64,000 nt of DNA from Bimastos eiseni (GCA_959347315.1 OY365806.1:26759015-26823014); one strand, 5' to 3'; numbered from the stretch's first letter, positions 46,300-58,720 are shown. Program-made: numbers and translations. Notes: generated by a model from the sequence alone, not told the origin.

Positions 46300-46610
46300 C
46301 CAGGTAGAGCTGTATATTGAGAAACAGTGGTAAACAGGAACAGAAAAAAGACTGACATGGTTTCGACATGTAGCTAGAATGAACTATACGAGATCAGCAG
46401 CAAGAGCATTATATTGCCACATGGGGAGGAAACACGGAGTCGAGGGAGAAAAAGCAAAAACATGGATGGAAAATATGACACAAGATCTCAACAAGGGCAT
46501 TATATTGCACAAACAACATTAACATGAGAAAGGTCCCCGATACAATCAGAGACAGTAAGAAATGGAGTAATCGTGTAGAAACATATCACTTCCAATCATT
46601 GCACTTATTA
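46300..46610 (+). pseudogene. RTE-like LINE 3' fragment
   Basis: A plus frame at about 46337-46525 reads KRLTWFRHVARMNYTRSAAR, then ALYCHMGRKHGVEGEKAKTW and MENMTQDLN, matching the tail 'RLTWFGHVxRM ... GRxxKTWxDNVxxDL' of LINE reverse transcriptase proteins. A further frame near 46535-46575 continues with the D-x-KKWSxxV block. The rest of the LINE is missing. Confidence 0.75.
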
Positions 46611-47060
46611 CTCTACTTATAACTATCGATAAAGGAATTAAATTTGTAGTTTGTCTTATCAATAATTGATAAGTGCTGCATTTAAATCATCCGCCCAGTC
46701 TTCAGATGTCCACTCATCAAACCTCCAGCCCCTTTTACCATCGATCAAAGGATACTGATATTCGTTGCATATCCCACAAGAACATCGTCATAGGTTGCTG
46801 GTGAAAGGCTATCCAATGGCGATCACTTCCACTTTGGTGCACTCCGTCAGTCCCACAGTTTTCACATTAAACGCGACCTGTTTCATTATTGCTTGTACTC
46901 TGTATGGCCTTGCTTCTGATTTCTCTGACGTGTTGCCCTTTGCTGTCTCTGCGTGACTTCACCAGCGGTCGTGAGTAAGATTATGCCATAATCTTTGCTT
47001 CAGAACAGTGCTTTTGAAATTTTAAGCGCAATAAGATTATACATTATATTTTATACTGGC
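46611..47060. other. Anonymous spacer
   Basis: No recognised feature; one 63-codon frame at 46765-46956 is unfamiliar. Confidence 0.4.
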
Positions 47061-47400
47061 TTTTAACCCGTGAAAAATCACGGGTCATAGTTAATTTTAA
47101 CGTTGCTGGAGTAGTGGTTAGGACACAGAGCTAAAATACACATAGGCCTAAATTTAACGAAACGGTCAAGGCGAATAATGTGCGTCACCTAAACATAGGT
47201 CAAGTTCGCCGCGATCAATACTAAAAAATACGCCAAAAATACTCATTACCCGTTAAAATTCCATTTCATTTTAAAAACTGCAAATATACAGTTTACATTA
47301 GACGATGCATTTAATTTTAGTAAGTGCAAATACACTGACAAATACGCGAATAAAGGTTTTTTGAAACTTGAATCGGACATTTTGTTTATATAAATGCTTA
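47061..47400. repeat. Dispersed repeat F, copy 1
   Basis: Starts with the hairpin ACCCGTGAAAAATCACGGGT at about 47066-47085. Later it has ACGATGCATTTAATTTTAGT followed by AAGTGCAAATA. The same two landmarks occur at 52184-52480. It is non-coding, of unknown class. Confidence 0.55.
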
Positions 47401-47909
47401 TTTTAAAGACTTTCACCGCACCCGTTGCAGTAAAGTTTATGGAAGATCTACGAAAAAACAGGCCAAAGGTTACTGCACCAGGTTCTGCGGACAGTCTATA
47501 ATTAGATCACACAGACAGATTGACAGCCTTTCCTCAATAAATAATGAACTACGCAGATTTCACAAATAACATTACAATTTTATCCCTTTAAACTTTGCTG
47601 TGGATGCCTTCTGCTAATTCGACAGCTTCATACCGGGAACAGCAGCTTGGACAGATAAATAAAAATATGCACAGGAAATGCAGACGCGGCATATAGAGAG
47701 CTATAGTCAGGATCTATATAAGAGACACTGTTCTTATGCAATGCCTTACTTAGTCTTTTAGTTCACTGCGTGGATCTTTGAGAGAAAATGTTACAGGAAA
47801 GTATTGAGAACAGGCTGGACATAGAGATTTAGCAACGAATTATAGAGCTGCAGGCCTATAAACGAATTTTATGCAGAATTTGATTCAGAAAAAGCATTCA
47901 CCAACTTAT

Positions 47910-48388
47910 TCAGGAGCGCTTCGTCAAGTCCTTGAGGTTTCCCGAAGGAGGTCCGAGTCCGATTTCAGGTGACTCTGGGGAGGAAGTGTAGCCGTTGATT
48001 CGGGTGTTTTCGATAGGTCGAGAATTTGAAGATAGATGACCAGATGAATTCCGAGATACGAGTTCTTGAAGAGGTGAGACTTTTGTTTCAAGCGAGGAGC
48101 CCAACCGGATGATTGATAGCAGGGTTTGATGCAGGTGATTGTGGGTGATTGGCAATTATGGTGGAGAAACCAAAAAAGTCTGGAATTCAGTGGCAGATCG
48201 TATATACCAGAGATGTAGTGCACTGTTCGATATGATTCGTTTGAAGAAGTTGAGATGAGCAGTGACCTTGAATCGAGAAGGATTGAGACACGATCGGGCC
48301 GAGCGTGTTGGCGGGATGGAAAAGAGTTATCGAAGATAGGGGGCTGGTTGTGTTTTATGGAGTTGTAGGTTTTAGCGATGAATTCCAT
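47910..48388 (-). CDS. Unrecognised overlapping frames, 154 and 81 codons
   Basis: A minus-strand tract richer in C and T than its flanks with two overlapping open frames, 48388-47924 and 48155-47910. The 81-codon frame has the more protein-like composition (Ser/Pro/Asn/Glu-rich, for example LSSNSRPIENTRINGYTSSP). The longer one begins MEFIAKTYNSIKHNQPPIFD. Neither carries a motif I can name. A retroelement gag-like piece or an exon are both possible. Confidence 0.25.
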
Positions 48389-48736
48389 CTGTGATTACAG
48401 CCCATTAATGCATGAATTTTTCTACGGTGCTGTTTATTATCATATGTCTTCAGACTAAAAAATACGAGATCAAGTGTTGAAAAAAATTTTCCTTGGGTAA
48501 AAATGAAAAATAAAAGTGCACTTTAAAAAGGACGTTTTATGTTACAGAGCACAGGTGAATTCCATTCTGATATTGTGAAAAGTGTGGTGTCCTTAAAAAA
48601 GGACGCTATGCATTAATGGAATAATTGGCCAATGAAGTGATTTGAGTAAAGAAGTGATGTGATGTGATATAGTTAAATGTATTGATGCCTGGTCAAATTT
48701 CAGGCAGAATATCATAAATGACTGAGATTAATTCTA
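48389..48736. other. Anonymous spacer
   Basis: Holds two TTAAAAAAGGACGTT/CCTTAAAAAAGGACGCT-like words (48521-48540, 48590-48610) but nothing identifiable. Confidence 0.4.
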
Positions 48737-49507
48737 CAGTGGGCCAGCATAAATGGCCCGACTTTGCAGCAAATAACTCCGTCAATATTTGGAAGTTATT
48801 TATAATTAAGGCATCACATCAAAGATATTTCACCCTAGTATTAGCTTAGAAAAAGTCGAACTGGTTATAGTTTTTAAGTTTAAGAACAATTTGGAACAGC
48901 GTTAGTTGCCCTATTTTGTTGTCGTTAGTGATGCAAAATGGCGCCGTTGACAGACGATGATCGAGATTTGATCGGATTTTGCGAACTGATAAGGGATTTA
49001 ATTCACTTCAAATGATTAAAGAGTTTCCTAACAGAGGCTGGAGCAAAACTACCTTAAATCATATGATACGAAAAATTGAAGAAACAGGAGCTTCAAGTCG
49101 TAAACCATGGAAATCGGTACGCACGGCGCGCGCACCCCCTAACATTGTTTGCGTGCCTGAGTTAATTTTCAGTCAAGACGATGACCCGGGTATAATCAAC
49201 TCCCTCCAGGTTAATTATTAATCTTACTGTGTAATACAACATGACTGACTATAGGGTTTCAGTTTTTGATTTACTGTTAACATTGTCATTACTTTTTCAT
49301 TAGATAGTCACTAAAAAACGATGACTACTGTTATGTCACGATTTGCGCCATGAAGATTAAAGATCAATGAAGATTAAAGACCAATGTTTTTTAATCTTAC
49401 TACTAGAGTGAAATACCTTTAATTTGATGCATTAATTATAAATAACTTCCAAATATTGACGGAGTTATTTTCTTGCAAAGTTGGACCATTTATGCTAGCC
49501 CACCTTG
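48737..49507 (+). mobile_element. Mariner-type element deleted to its DNA-binding domain (771 bp)
   Basis: Ends CAGTGGGCCAGCATAAATGG and, in reverse from 49507, CAAGGTGGGCTAGCATAAATGG are inverted repeats. They continue into AATAACTCCGTCAATATTTGGAAGTTATTTATAATTAA on both sides, about 85 bases in all. TA flanks both ends (48735-48736, 49508-49509). Only the N-terminal part of a transposase remains inside (next entry), so it is an internal-deletion derivative. The ends differ from the element at 795-2000, so two mariner lineages are present. Confidence 0.88.
48938..49220 (+). pseudogene. N-terminal HTH of a mariner-type transposase
   Basis: An ATG-led reading at about 48938 breaks early (MAPLTDDD, then a frame change). 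The open frame 48979-49221 continues RTDKGFNSLQMIKEFPNRGW, then SKTTLNHMIRKIEETGASSR and an R-T-A-R-A-P-x-N-I segment. This is the first helix-turn-helix and linker of a mariner-family transposase, which binds the terminal repeats. The frame ends in DDDPGIINSLQVNY where the element is deleted. The catalytic domain is absent. It could in principle act as a repressor, but the frameshift argues against it. Confidence 0.82.
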
Positions 49508-49552
49508 TACATGTATTACGGGGCGAAAAATATTAAACATAAATAAAATGGT

Positions 49553-49622
49553 ATAAGAGGTTTTCACCTCCTGACGTTTCACCTCCGGACGTTTCACCTC
49601 TAGGAACTTTCACCTAGAGGTT
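49553..49622. repeat. Tandem TTTCACCTCCGGACG motif
   Basis: About four 15-base variants in a row (TTTTCACCTCCTGACG, TTTCACCTCCGGACG, TTTCACCTCTAGG, TTTCACCTAGAGG), followed by AT-rich palindromic DNA at 49735-49800. It is similar in style to the tandem-motif ends at 30237 and 19976, but no opposite end is visible. Confidence 0.5.
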
Positions 49623-49857
49623 TATTTTACAAAAATGTAAATGGTCTAAATGCATGCAAAGCCTGCTCCTCTTATACTACAGTGATTTTGGTTTGAACAG
49701 TGAGTGTATAATCATAAATTTTTATGTATTTATACATATATATATACAGAATATATATACATATAATTATATATATAATATAATTATATAAATATCTAGA
49801 CAATATTGTGCCTCCATAAGATATATACATTATTTCACTGCTGCCTTTAAACTAAGA

Positions 49858-49995
49858 TCCAACTTGGGTGGCCTTATTATGTGGGTCATTTGACCCTTCT
49901 GGGTCTCCTATTTGTTCTCATTTGTAATTAATGAAGCCTGTACTCTATCTTCCGAACATGTAAATTAGAAGCAAATAAAAGATCTTTTGATATGA
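49858..49995 (+). repeat. Dispersed repeat D, copy 2
   Basis: GTGGGTCATTTGACCCTTCTGGG is shared with 62576-62635 in reverse, and less closely with 24785-24905. It is followed by GCAAATAAAAGATC, polyadenylation-like, so it may be a retroposon 3' end. Confidence 0.5.
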
Positions 49996-51240
49996 TTTTG
50001 ATTTGATTGCAATACCGTTAAATAGTTTTAGTATGGAGTAGTAGCCTACAGTACCTATAGGGTCACAGTTTTCAGATGATAAAAGGTTATAAATTGATGG
50101 ATAAGTATACGCAAACAGGTAAACATTAACTCTCTACATATAAATTTACAACAAGCGCAATATGAATAAATATTGACAGGTCTATAATTTTATATCTTCA
50201 GTTTACTTCCTATAGTATTAGTTTGGAAGTAATCGTATCATTTTAAAACATATTTACAACATGTGCATGAAAATAAGCGATTGCCAAGGTACAAAAAGCA
50301 ATGGAAATGCGTGATTGCAAAAACAATAGGAATATATAGGGCCAACATTGGTATTGGCCCAATATCATTGCGATGTTTTCACTTTGTCGTGTCTGACTGA
50401 TAGGACATAGGTCTATTTATACATTACGCCGAATACAGATACATATACCTTAACATAAGTCATATGGTAGAAATTTCATAATTGCATCATGAAGTAAATT
50501 ATATATATGCAATGTAACAATAAAACCACATATATTGGCAAACCCAAATATCAGCGGCGCTGATAAGAAGTAAATGATCATTGTAGGGTATATCTTTTCT
50601 GCATGGGCATGTTGATAGAAATTATCGTAGTAGACATGGATGACAATCCAACGGTTTTGGGTAGTTGACGATTTTAATCGCATGCTCTTTTGCCATTTTA
50701 ATAACTTTTCTTTCATATAGAGTGAATCTCTCCAGGGTCTTTAGTAGATCGATCTTTTTACCACATTTACATTTCTTACGGGTTATATAATTAGATAAAT
50801 CCGATGTTATTCTTTCAGATAACTGTATGTTAGTTGTACAGATTGATAAAGCTGTGAATTAGTTTAAATTTGTTGATCGCATTTAACAGACCAGGCAAGC
50901 TTTCATAAGCCATTTTTTTCTTCGACATTACTCGATGACTGAACATGACCTCAAAGACCGCTTTCACTGAATTCCGATTAGTTCAGCGATGTAATTTCCA
51001 TGACAATTAGTTTATGAACTTCCGACTGCATAATATATATATATCCATATATATTGTTTTGTGTTGTATTAACATATTTCTATACCGACTCTCCAAGTAA
51101 AGCCTAATCAAAGGTGCTTTCGGTGCGAAATATACCTACATACGGTACCTATAATCGCAATGAACAATGCATTAATGTATTAATCTTATAAGTTTCTACA
51201 AACTCATGTGATTGACCTGGTCTTTTTATTGAAACATTTG
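49996..51240. other. Anonymous AT-rich DNA
   Basis: No gene recognised. A minus frame at 50450-50716 (88 codons) is unfamiliar. Confidence 0.45.
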
Positions 51241-51256
51241 TACAACTTCTTTTGTA

Positions 51257-51423
51257 GGGTGAGCCGTTCAGAAGCGTTCCAAGAACACAAATCTCTAGCT
51301 GCGAGAAGACGCATGTTTTCCGCAGAACGAAGGAAGAAAGGAAAGTATACCAGACAGAATTTTAGAGAGAACCAAGGAAAAAGCGCACTCCACAGAAAGG
51401 GACCAATTGAAGCAAACGGTTGA
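51257..51423 (+). CDS. Candidate exon, very weak
   Basis: A GC-richer segment after a pyrimidine-rich run ending CTTCTTTTGTAG, a plausible splice acceptor at 51256/51257. The open frame then reads a strongly basic sequence (for example LAARRRMFSAERRKKGKYTR) to a TGA at 51421. I recognise no domain and see no partner exon, so this may be chance or a transposon piece. Confidence 0.15.
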
Positions 51424-51916
51424 AACTGCCATAACAGCTAGTGCTACTACGAAACGAGGAACCGAGTGCTCAAATCTATTCGAGGAATGAAGTGGATGGT
51501 GGGAGGAAGTTGAATGAGATCGAAGTATTACGCCTACATCTAGTGCGATTTACCTGTTATTCATGCTGATTAGTTCAGTGCGCTCTAATTCAGTGAATAG
51601 TGTGTATTTGTAGGTTTCATCAATGCAACTGCTAGAATTGCTTATAGTCTTAAGCGGGGAAAAGAGTCGTTATGTTTCGCAAAAATTCTGCCACACATGC
51701 GGGCCTAAGGGTGAGATAATTATGTTCTTCTTGGTACTTGAGTAGGTAGCCTACATGCAACATTGCATACAATGAAACTACTAACACCGATAAACATCGT
51801 CAATTACACAAGGCCTCCTGGCCTTGGATTGTTTACTCCTTAATATACAAAGTATAAACCACAATAAAACGTTTAACTACCGACTCCATGTAGCTTTTGT
51901 ACCACTCGACAAAATG
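51424..51916. other. Anonymous spacer
   Basis: No recognised feature. Confidence 0.45.
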
Positions 51917-52146
51917 CAGGGCCATACCGAGGGAGGGGCCAGCGGGGCCGTGGCCCAGGGCGCAAATGTGGGAAGGGCGCAAATTTCAGGATAGAATAAC
52001 TTGCTATTCCATAAAATGCACTATTTCAAAAATGTGGTGGCGTCAGATTGATACTAGGCACTGGGTGCAAATACTATTTTCAAAATGCTTGGGAACGCCA
52101 GATTTATGCTAGGCACAGGGCGCAATTATAGCTCGGCACGGCCCTG
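51917..52146. mobile_element. hAT-type MITE, copy 2 (230 bp)
   Basis: Ends CAGGGCCATACCGAGG and, in reverse from 52146, CAGGGCCGTGCCGAGC. Target flanks ACAAAATG and ACAAGATG match at 7 of 8. It is the same family as 40069-40249 but carries an extra partial repeat of its interior (ATGTGGTGGCGTCAGATTGA then ATGCTTGGGAACGCCAGATT), which accounts for the length difference. Confidence 0.88.
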
Positions 52147-52183
52147 ACAAGATGTGTCTATTCATTCACTGCAATAATAGTTG

Positions 52184-52490
52184 TTAACCCGTGAAAAATC
52201 AAGGGTCGGAAAATACATAAGCTCGCGATTCAACCCGTTTCCTCCCATTGGACAAAAAGCTACAACTTGAGCCCAGAAGGCAAGGAAATTCAACGGCTGT
52301 CGCAATGTTTACCCGTGAAGCGCCTTCTCAATAACGTTATTTACACGTTTATATTAGTAACGGGCTATTCAACCGATTCAAAATCGAGTTTCATCCATTA
52401 AGTGTGCATTTCATTTGAATAAATGCATTAATACTTATATTGCACGATGTATTTAATTTTAATAACTGCAAATATATAGTGAGACAGATG
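52184..52490. repeat. Dispersed repeat F, copy 2
   Basis: AACCCGTGAAAAATCAAGGGT at about 52185, and GCACGATGTATTTAATTTTA then AACTGCAAATA at about 52442-52475, parallel 47061-47345. The middle is diverged. Confidence 0.5.
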
Positions 52491-53519
52491 TGAATGAAAC
52501 TCATTTTGAAAAAAGTCTATGGCAACGAAAACATTTTGGTCAACTTCTGTCCAATCACGCGCCTTGATATATTTAGGTCAATTTATGTCCAATCACGCGC
52601 CTTTGAAGTGACGGACAAAGCACGTGACTTCGGTAATTATATAGATAGATGTGCAATGCCAGTAAGACAACTTGTTTGCTTTCTACTAATTGTCACGTGT
52701 ATACAGACATTTCCGTTAACTACTGTTTACGGTCTGCCCTCATTCGTAATTCACCACAATTTAATTTAGTCACCGTATTTGAGTGGCCATGCTTGTGAAT
52801 CCTTTGGTGCCGTAAAGGGTTTTCTCCCATTGTTTTTCTCCCAACTCAGTGCAAATACTAGAAAACAATTATTATTTGACCGAGAGCGAATTATGTGCAG
52901 CTAAATAAACGCTGCTGTATGAGTGTTCATAGTAAATTTTTCATATAATTTTTGCACTATGAGGATGGTAGAACAATAAAAATAAACGTGGTAATGTCTA
53001 TGGTAGGGCCTACTCAAACAGATAGACTATATTCAGGGCCAAAGGTAGATAAACTCATGTCTCTAGCCAAAGTCGTAACCGGCCTCCTAGACGGAAGTGG
53101 TGCGTTCTATTGCAATCAACTTATAAGTATTGTAAAATTCCGATATGCTTGAAGTTTACACTGATTGTAGTCAGGTGTCAGTAATATTGTATTTAAACAT
53201 TAACTTTGTCTAACTGATAATAATACTTTGCAGTAAGTTGATGGGTTGTCCAAACCCATCACGGACCACTAGAAATCGCCGGACTCGCAAGCATGTGTTC
53301 CTCTGCCCCACTCTCGTGGGCGTGGAAAAGCTGCGGTGTTCGTTAGAGTTATGAGTATTATAGTTGGACAAAAATATTGATACAATCAATCGATCACTGA
53401 AATTTTACATGGCGCCTTTTAAAGAAATCTACGCAGCTAGCCTATAAATTATGACGTTAAAATTTTTGTCTCTTCTAACAAACAAGTGACAAAAGTTAGC
53501 AAAACGGTGCTCAGTAATC
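52491..53519. other. Anonymous spacer
   Basis: No gene recognised. A short perfect hairpin GATGGGTTGTCCAAACCCATC lies at about 53241-53261. Confidence 0.4.
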
Positions 53520-53700
53520 TGACAAAGTCAGCAGTGACGGGCCAACGCACAAGCGTGAAGTCATCCAACAATTCAGTTCGATAACTGGCAGATGGCATTG
53601 AACTTCAGCGACTCTGGACCAGGTTGCGTTGACAGGGTAGAGTGACGGCTGCTGATAGGGCTCACAGACACGGTGGCGATTTAGACGTGTAGATGATGCA
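53520..53700 (+). repeat. Dispersed repeat C, copy 2
   Basis: Aligns with 10170-10350: GACGGGCCAACGCACAAG, ACTGGCAGATGGCATTGA, CTTCAGCGACTCTGGACCAG, GTTGACAGGGTAGAGTGACG and TCACAGACACGG. Confidence 0.62.
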
Positions 53701-56700
53701 TGGCCGGATGATCAGGTTCAGCACTGCACTTAGGCCTATGTAATTTATTCCTTCACATTCTAGCTCATTTCGATTACCTCAAGTCAATCTTCTTTGGTCT
53801 TACCAAGGTCCGCTGGCGTTGGTTCCAATCCGTCCTAAACTGTGCTAGTCTTATTTTTGGGCCTACTCAGCAACCCAAACGTTTTCTTGATGGGTAACTT
53901 TCAGAGGTCTTCTGCCTCGTTGCGATCGTTCACACGCGGGCTTTTGGTTGCTCACTTATGCACTCCGCTACGGCCCAATCCTGGAGCTCTGGCTACGTCG
54001 GCCCAGAAGCTTCGAAATGTCCCCCACGGTCCCTGCGCCTGGAATTACTTGAATTACTAATTAATTGCCCTCTCACCTTACCAGTGCCGAAGACTTCTTA
54101 AGACTTTCTTGTTATCTGATCCAAGCAGTATTAGATAAATATGTCAGGATTATCGCGATTGTGAATTTTCAAATATCGACGAATATTTACTTTTATTTTT
54201 TTATCATCAAAACGGGGTCCATTTTTCCCCGGACACAGTGTATTATCGTCTGTGAGGGTAGTCGTAGTCTTGGTCTGTCTTCCCTTCTGTTTCCTCTGAA
54301 TCGTGCGTTAGTGTAGGGGGACCTACTGCGTATGATTCTGTCAACTATCATTCATTTAATTTTCCAAACCATCGAAGTCTTCGTTGAACGACCGTGCTAG
54401 CAGAGTTGAATGGATGCTAAACTGCTTTGTATAATGAGAAAATAAAAAAGTCAGCTATATCGATCACTAATCGATGTACAGTATACAGATTCGTATTCTT
54501 TCACTTGCTCATGATGACTCGGCGTAATAATTGGCTTCACACTCATTCACTGTAGAAGTTTTAACCAAATCACTACCTTAATTATATATTATATCAAAGT
54601 ATTCACAGCCAAAGTAAGGAGAGATATTAATCGCTTTTACCTTAATGTTTTGTAATGGAAGTTGTAGACTTAGTTACGCATTAGTAATTACTTTAATAAA
54701 AATTCTTGCTTGGGATATAGCATATTATTGGCCTATTGAATGACCAAAGTGCGACCATACGTTAGTATCTGGTATAACGTACACGTATTGTAGGTCCGTT
54801 ATCGAATGAAATGATGAGTTTAGCAATGATTCCACTGACACTGTGTCCGATACGGAACAGACGAGTGATGCGTACGACCGAATGTATTCATTACTGCTTG
54901 ACTATAATATGCACCTGGCGGACAACGGCGGTCTAGTTATAGCAGACAGAGTTTGAAACAATCGTATCATCCTCGTTTTGCTTGATTTTGTTACTTTTGT
55001 TGTGCATAGTGCTATTTACTTTATACTTTGCAGACATCTGAGTAAAGAATATACTTACTTACTTACTTATATAGTCGTCCTGAACTGATGACAACGTGCG
55101 GCATTATTACGAGTAAACGTATAACCTGCTGTGCTTCATCCTTTCTTATTGAATGAAATACAATCTATAGAAGCTTCCACAAAGAGCCAATAACGATTCT
55201 ATTATGTGCTGACCATCAGCACTTGAAGTGCCTTAGCAACAGCTGTCATAAGAAATTAATGTCAGTTGCGAATTTGATGGAGTCGAAGAAAAACGAATTC
55301 TGATTGAAAATGATTTATTGCAACACTACAGATTGAAGAAAAATCCTATGATAAACTTAAATGGTGCCAAAATTACGGCGAAGACGTTACAATTCTAAAA
55401 TAAAAGTCAACATGTAAAAATCATGGAGCGCATAAAGAAAGTTTACACTTTACAATATTGATAACATGTCATAAACAGTTGAATATGCGCTAAATAATTA
55501 TTATATGCATCAACTATTGACCAAATAGGACCATTATCACGAAGCATCACGATGTTTGATCTATTATCACATGATGTTTGATCTATTATCACATGAATCT
55601 TAGCACACGCTCGTCGTTAAAAGATTAATGTGCAATCTCAAGAGAAATTTCATCAGCATTGTTACTGATAATAGAAATGCTTCATGATCAAACAAAACAG
55701 ACCTTGATCAAACAGTTGCGGAACTAGGAAGGTGACAGATAGATTAACTTACGCCTGATTTTGAATGGACGAATATTCCAGTTTACAGGGCTAACAATGG
55801 CCGCATATTAAGGGATCCATCTCACATAGGCCTAATTGTGTCGAATTCATTGACAATATTTAAGTAAATTATATCAACCTTTAAATTTGTTCTGTAAGTG
55901 TGAACCTGTAAGCAAATCATCTTTGGCTTGTTGAACGAGAAAACAATGAATTTATTTTTGTTAAGATTTTATGCCGTAGACATCGTCTCTTTGAGTTAAA
56001 TAGAAAATGTTATGGTAACTCCTCATCTGCTGCAGTCACATGCAAATGTATAATTTTGGGGTTTTAGATTGAGTAACAAGAAACGTGACTGATGAAAAAT
56101 GCGTGCTGATGCTAATGATAATGCATTTGAATTGCTGAGGGTCTAAAGATATTTTTTGTAGGGGACTTTGTTGAAGTTTTTTCTCCATTTATTTAAAACC
56201 AGTACAGTATGCGGTCGTTATAATACCGTACTTGGACATAAGTCCATGACGATTAGGCCTATAAAGTAAATAACTTATGCACATAAAAGCCTCGTCAAGG
56301 TTATGACATGGCAAAATTCAAGTTAGATCAAAAAATATTCCCAAATGACATACAATTTATGCACTACTATAATAAATATGCAATGGTGACGAGCTCTACA
56401 CTCAAAACCTATAAACTGGTTCATGTTTTGCCATAAATATATCCGGATACATGACTGTATGCAGACAATGCAAATATCCTGATAAAAAATATGATACTAT
56501 GCTTAGACTTTTTTAAACTTATTACAATACATAATTTTATTAACACTACAGAGAATGAAAACAGAAATAGGCCGACCCAACACTTCAAATATCCAAACTA
56601 TATCGTTCTAAAAATATCCTGTGAGTCTGTAACTAGCGCACGGAGAGGCGACATTCAACTTTCGGATAGAGAGATGATACACGGCATTGCGATACAGAAT

Positions 56701-56855
56701 ACCCTTTGTCGCCTAGCTCCCTTTCGAATCAGGATAGGTGGACCAAAACATTAGCCACACCGACGAATGATCCCTGAAGGTTAACTTCTTGTTTCTCGTA
56801 CTTTCTGACGCCGTACGCTTAGCACTATCGTCCAAAAATATTGCGCAGTATAATA
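53701..56855. other. Anonymous DNA
   Basis: A GC-richer segment at 53780-54060 has an open frame of 72 codons that vaguely recalls retroelement tails but has no firm motif. AAAGAATATACTTACTTACTTACTTA at about 55046-55071 resembles the junction at 13184-13206 and may be a retroposon tail. The rest is AT-rich and featureless. Confidence 0.35.
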
Positions 56856-57035
56856 TTATGCCATAATTTATGTAATCACTGAGACACAGAAATATGTAAG
56901 ACATATTACATCGCATTTCTGCCTATGACTATGCATGGTATGAACATAATGTGTTCATACTGCGCATAACCATAAGTGGAAATTCGATGTAATTTGTCTT
57001 AAACATTTCTGTGTCTCAGTGATTATACATGGTAT
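56856..57035. repeat. Long imperfect palindrome, ~85-bp arms
   Basis: The left arm (TGTAATCACTGAGACACAGAAAT ... GCATGGTATGAACA) pairs with the right arm (TGTTCATACTGCGC ... ATTTCTGTGTCTCAGTGATTATA) around a very short centre at about 56946-56950. Mismatches are scattered. It is directly followed by another hairpin. Confidence 0.8.
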
Positions 57036-57145
57036 AAAAGATATATTACAAGAGCTTTTAAAGTCACATCAACATTGTGACTCTTATATTATAAGATTCA
57101 TAAAGTTGATGTGACTTTAAAAGCTCATGTAATATATCGTTTTTT
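57036..57145. repeat. Hairpin, ~35-bp near-perfect stem
   Basis: The left arm GATATATTACAAGAGCTTTTAAAGTCACATCAAC (about 57040-57073) pairs with the right arm, about 57104-57138, with about one mismatch and a 30-base loop. The fresh pairing contrasts with the older palindrome beside it. Confidence 0.82.
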
Positions 57146-57211
57146 ATAAAAATTATTAGAAAAAATAAACACATTCCATATGAGTAAAGGCTCATTTATA
57201 AAATGATGCAG

Positions 57212-57286
57212 AATAATAAATAGAAGAATAATAAATAGAAGATTAATAAATAGAAGATTAATAAATAGAAGAATTATAAATAGAAG
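57212..57286. repeat. Five tandem copies of a 15-bp unit
   Basis: ATTAATAAATAGAAG and close variants, five in a row. Confidence 0.9.
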
Positions 57287-57289
57287 AAC

Positions 57290-58720
57290 AAATGCTGGAA
57301 GAATAAATGATAGTAATAAACAACACGTTACTGCAGGATCTGCTTAATATATATTATACCAGCAGGGCCTGCAATAACCTGTGGTTTTAAAAAAAAATGT
57401 AGTCACTGTATGTACATGCCTGCCTATAACTTGGCAGGAACGATTGTTAATCCATCAAGTTCTTTTTCAGAGTCGTGCACCCATATAAATATCCCATCTA
57501 CTATTGCTAAATTCAATATTGAATGACCGTTCACGACCATCATCTCTGCCTGTATATACTTTCCGTTCTCTCCAGGGCTGGTTTAGGACTAGCTGCTCAG
57601 TAACGCTTCAAGATGAGATCCTGCCTCCTCAACTGGCTTGAATCGTCTTCATTGAACATATTCTAATTATAATGATCGTGAAAATAACAGTAGCCGAAAT
57701 CAGCACCTGAGAATACAGACCAAGTTCGTATGAGGCAAGGAAATTGCCAAAGACAGCTACTTCATTTAATTCAATATTAAAGAATGTTTCATTACTATGC
57801 GTGAAGTAGGATGATTGCGAAATATTGTGCGATCTTATGATAATATATCGTGTAAGAACGTTGTTTAAAACGAGGTATCGGCAGTTGTTTCATATATAAA
57901 GACTGAACCAAAAATGTTTCATCTGAAGTAACTACGGATTTACAAGACATTTTTTGACCAGGACATTTTATGATGTTATTATTTGGTGAACATTCCTGTG
58001 TGACAATGACTCGGCTTAATTTCGAATGGGCAAATCTTGTTTCATTATTGGCACTCTATAATTTTCACAGTTAATGCACTTTATACTTTCGGTTTAAATT
58101 ATAACATTTCGCATATACATATAAATATAAATATATATATTAGTGTCTGTTGTGTTTGCTTTAAATGAAAGCTGCACGTTAACCAGAAGAGAAAGCAATT
58201 GTTGTTCAAGTATAGACCTATACATGTAGGCTATATTTATTTGTTGATGTAAATGTCGCTATGTAAATCCCAGTTGTCAACGATGAATTTTAACAACTTA
58301 TATAACCTTAAGAGATTGGGAAGATGAAAACAATCCGAGTGTTGCAGGAGAACCTGAACCACGACTTTGAGCACCACTGACCGAAGTGTCACATTAGGCA
58401 GCTTTCTTATTTACTCTGCACATAATATTATGACTAGTCTATAATGCTCTGCATGAGCGCTACATAAATAAATATAAATTGATCAATACAATACAATTTA
58501 ATATACTTAATGCTGGTTTCTGTTTGTTGCCATTGTGCGACACAGTGTTCTTTTAGATCAGTTTGACGGGTCTCCAATAAATCAGTGGTTGTGAGCATGA
58601 TGAGTAGATTCTGTTAAAAATTGGCGAATTAAACATGGTTGCGGATTGTCTCTAACGATTGTCATCAGTAGTAGGAAAGTGAGCTACCTGGGACAATTGA
58701 CCAATATTATGGTCAATTCA
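57290..58720. other. Anonymous DNA
   Basis: No gene or bounded element recognised. Confidence 0.45.

Noticed and set aside
57364..57600. CAGGGCCTG / CAGGGCTGG as ends of another hAT element
   Set aside because: Both face the same way and no inverted partner or target duplication was found.
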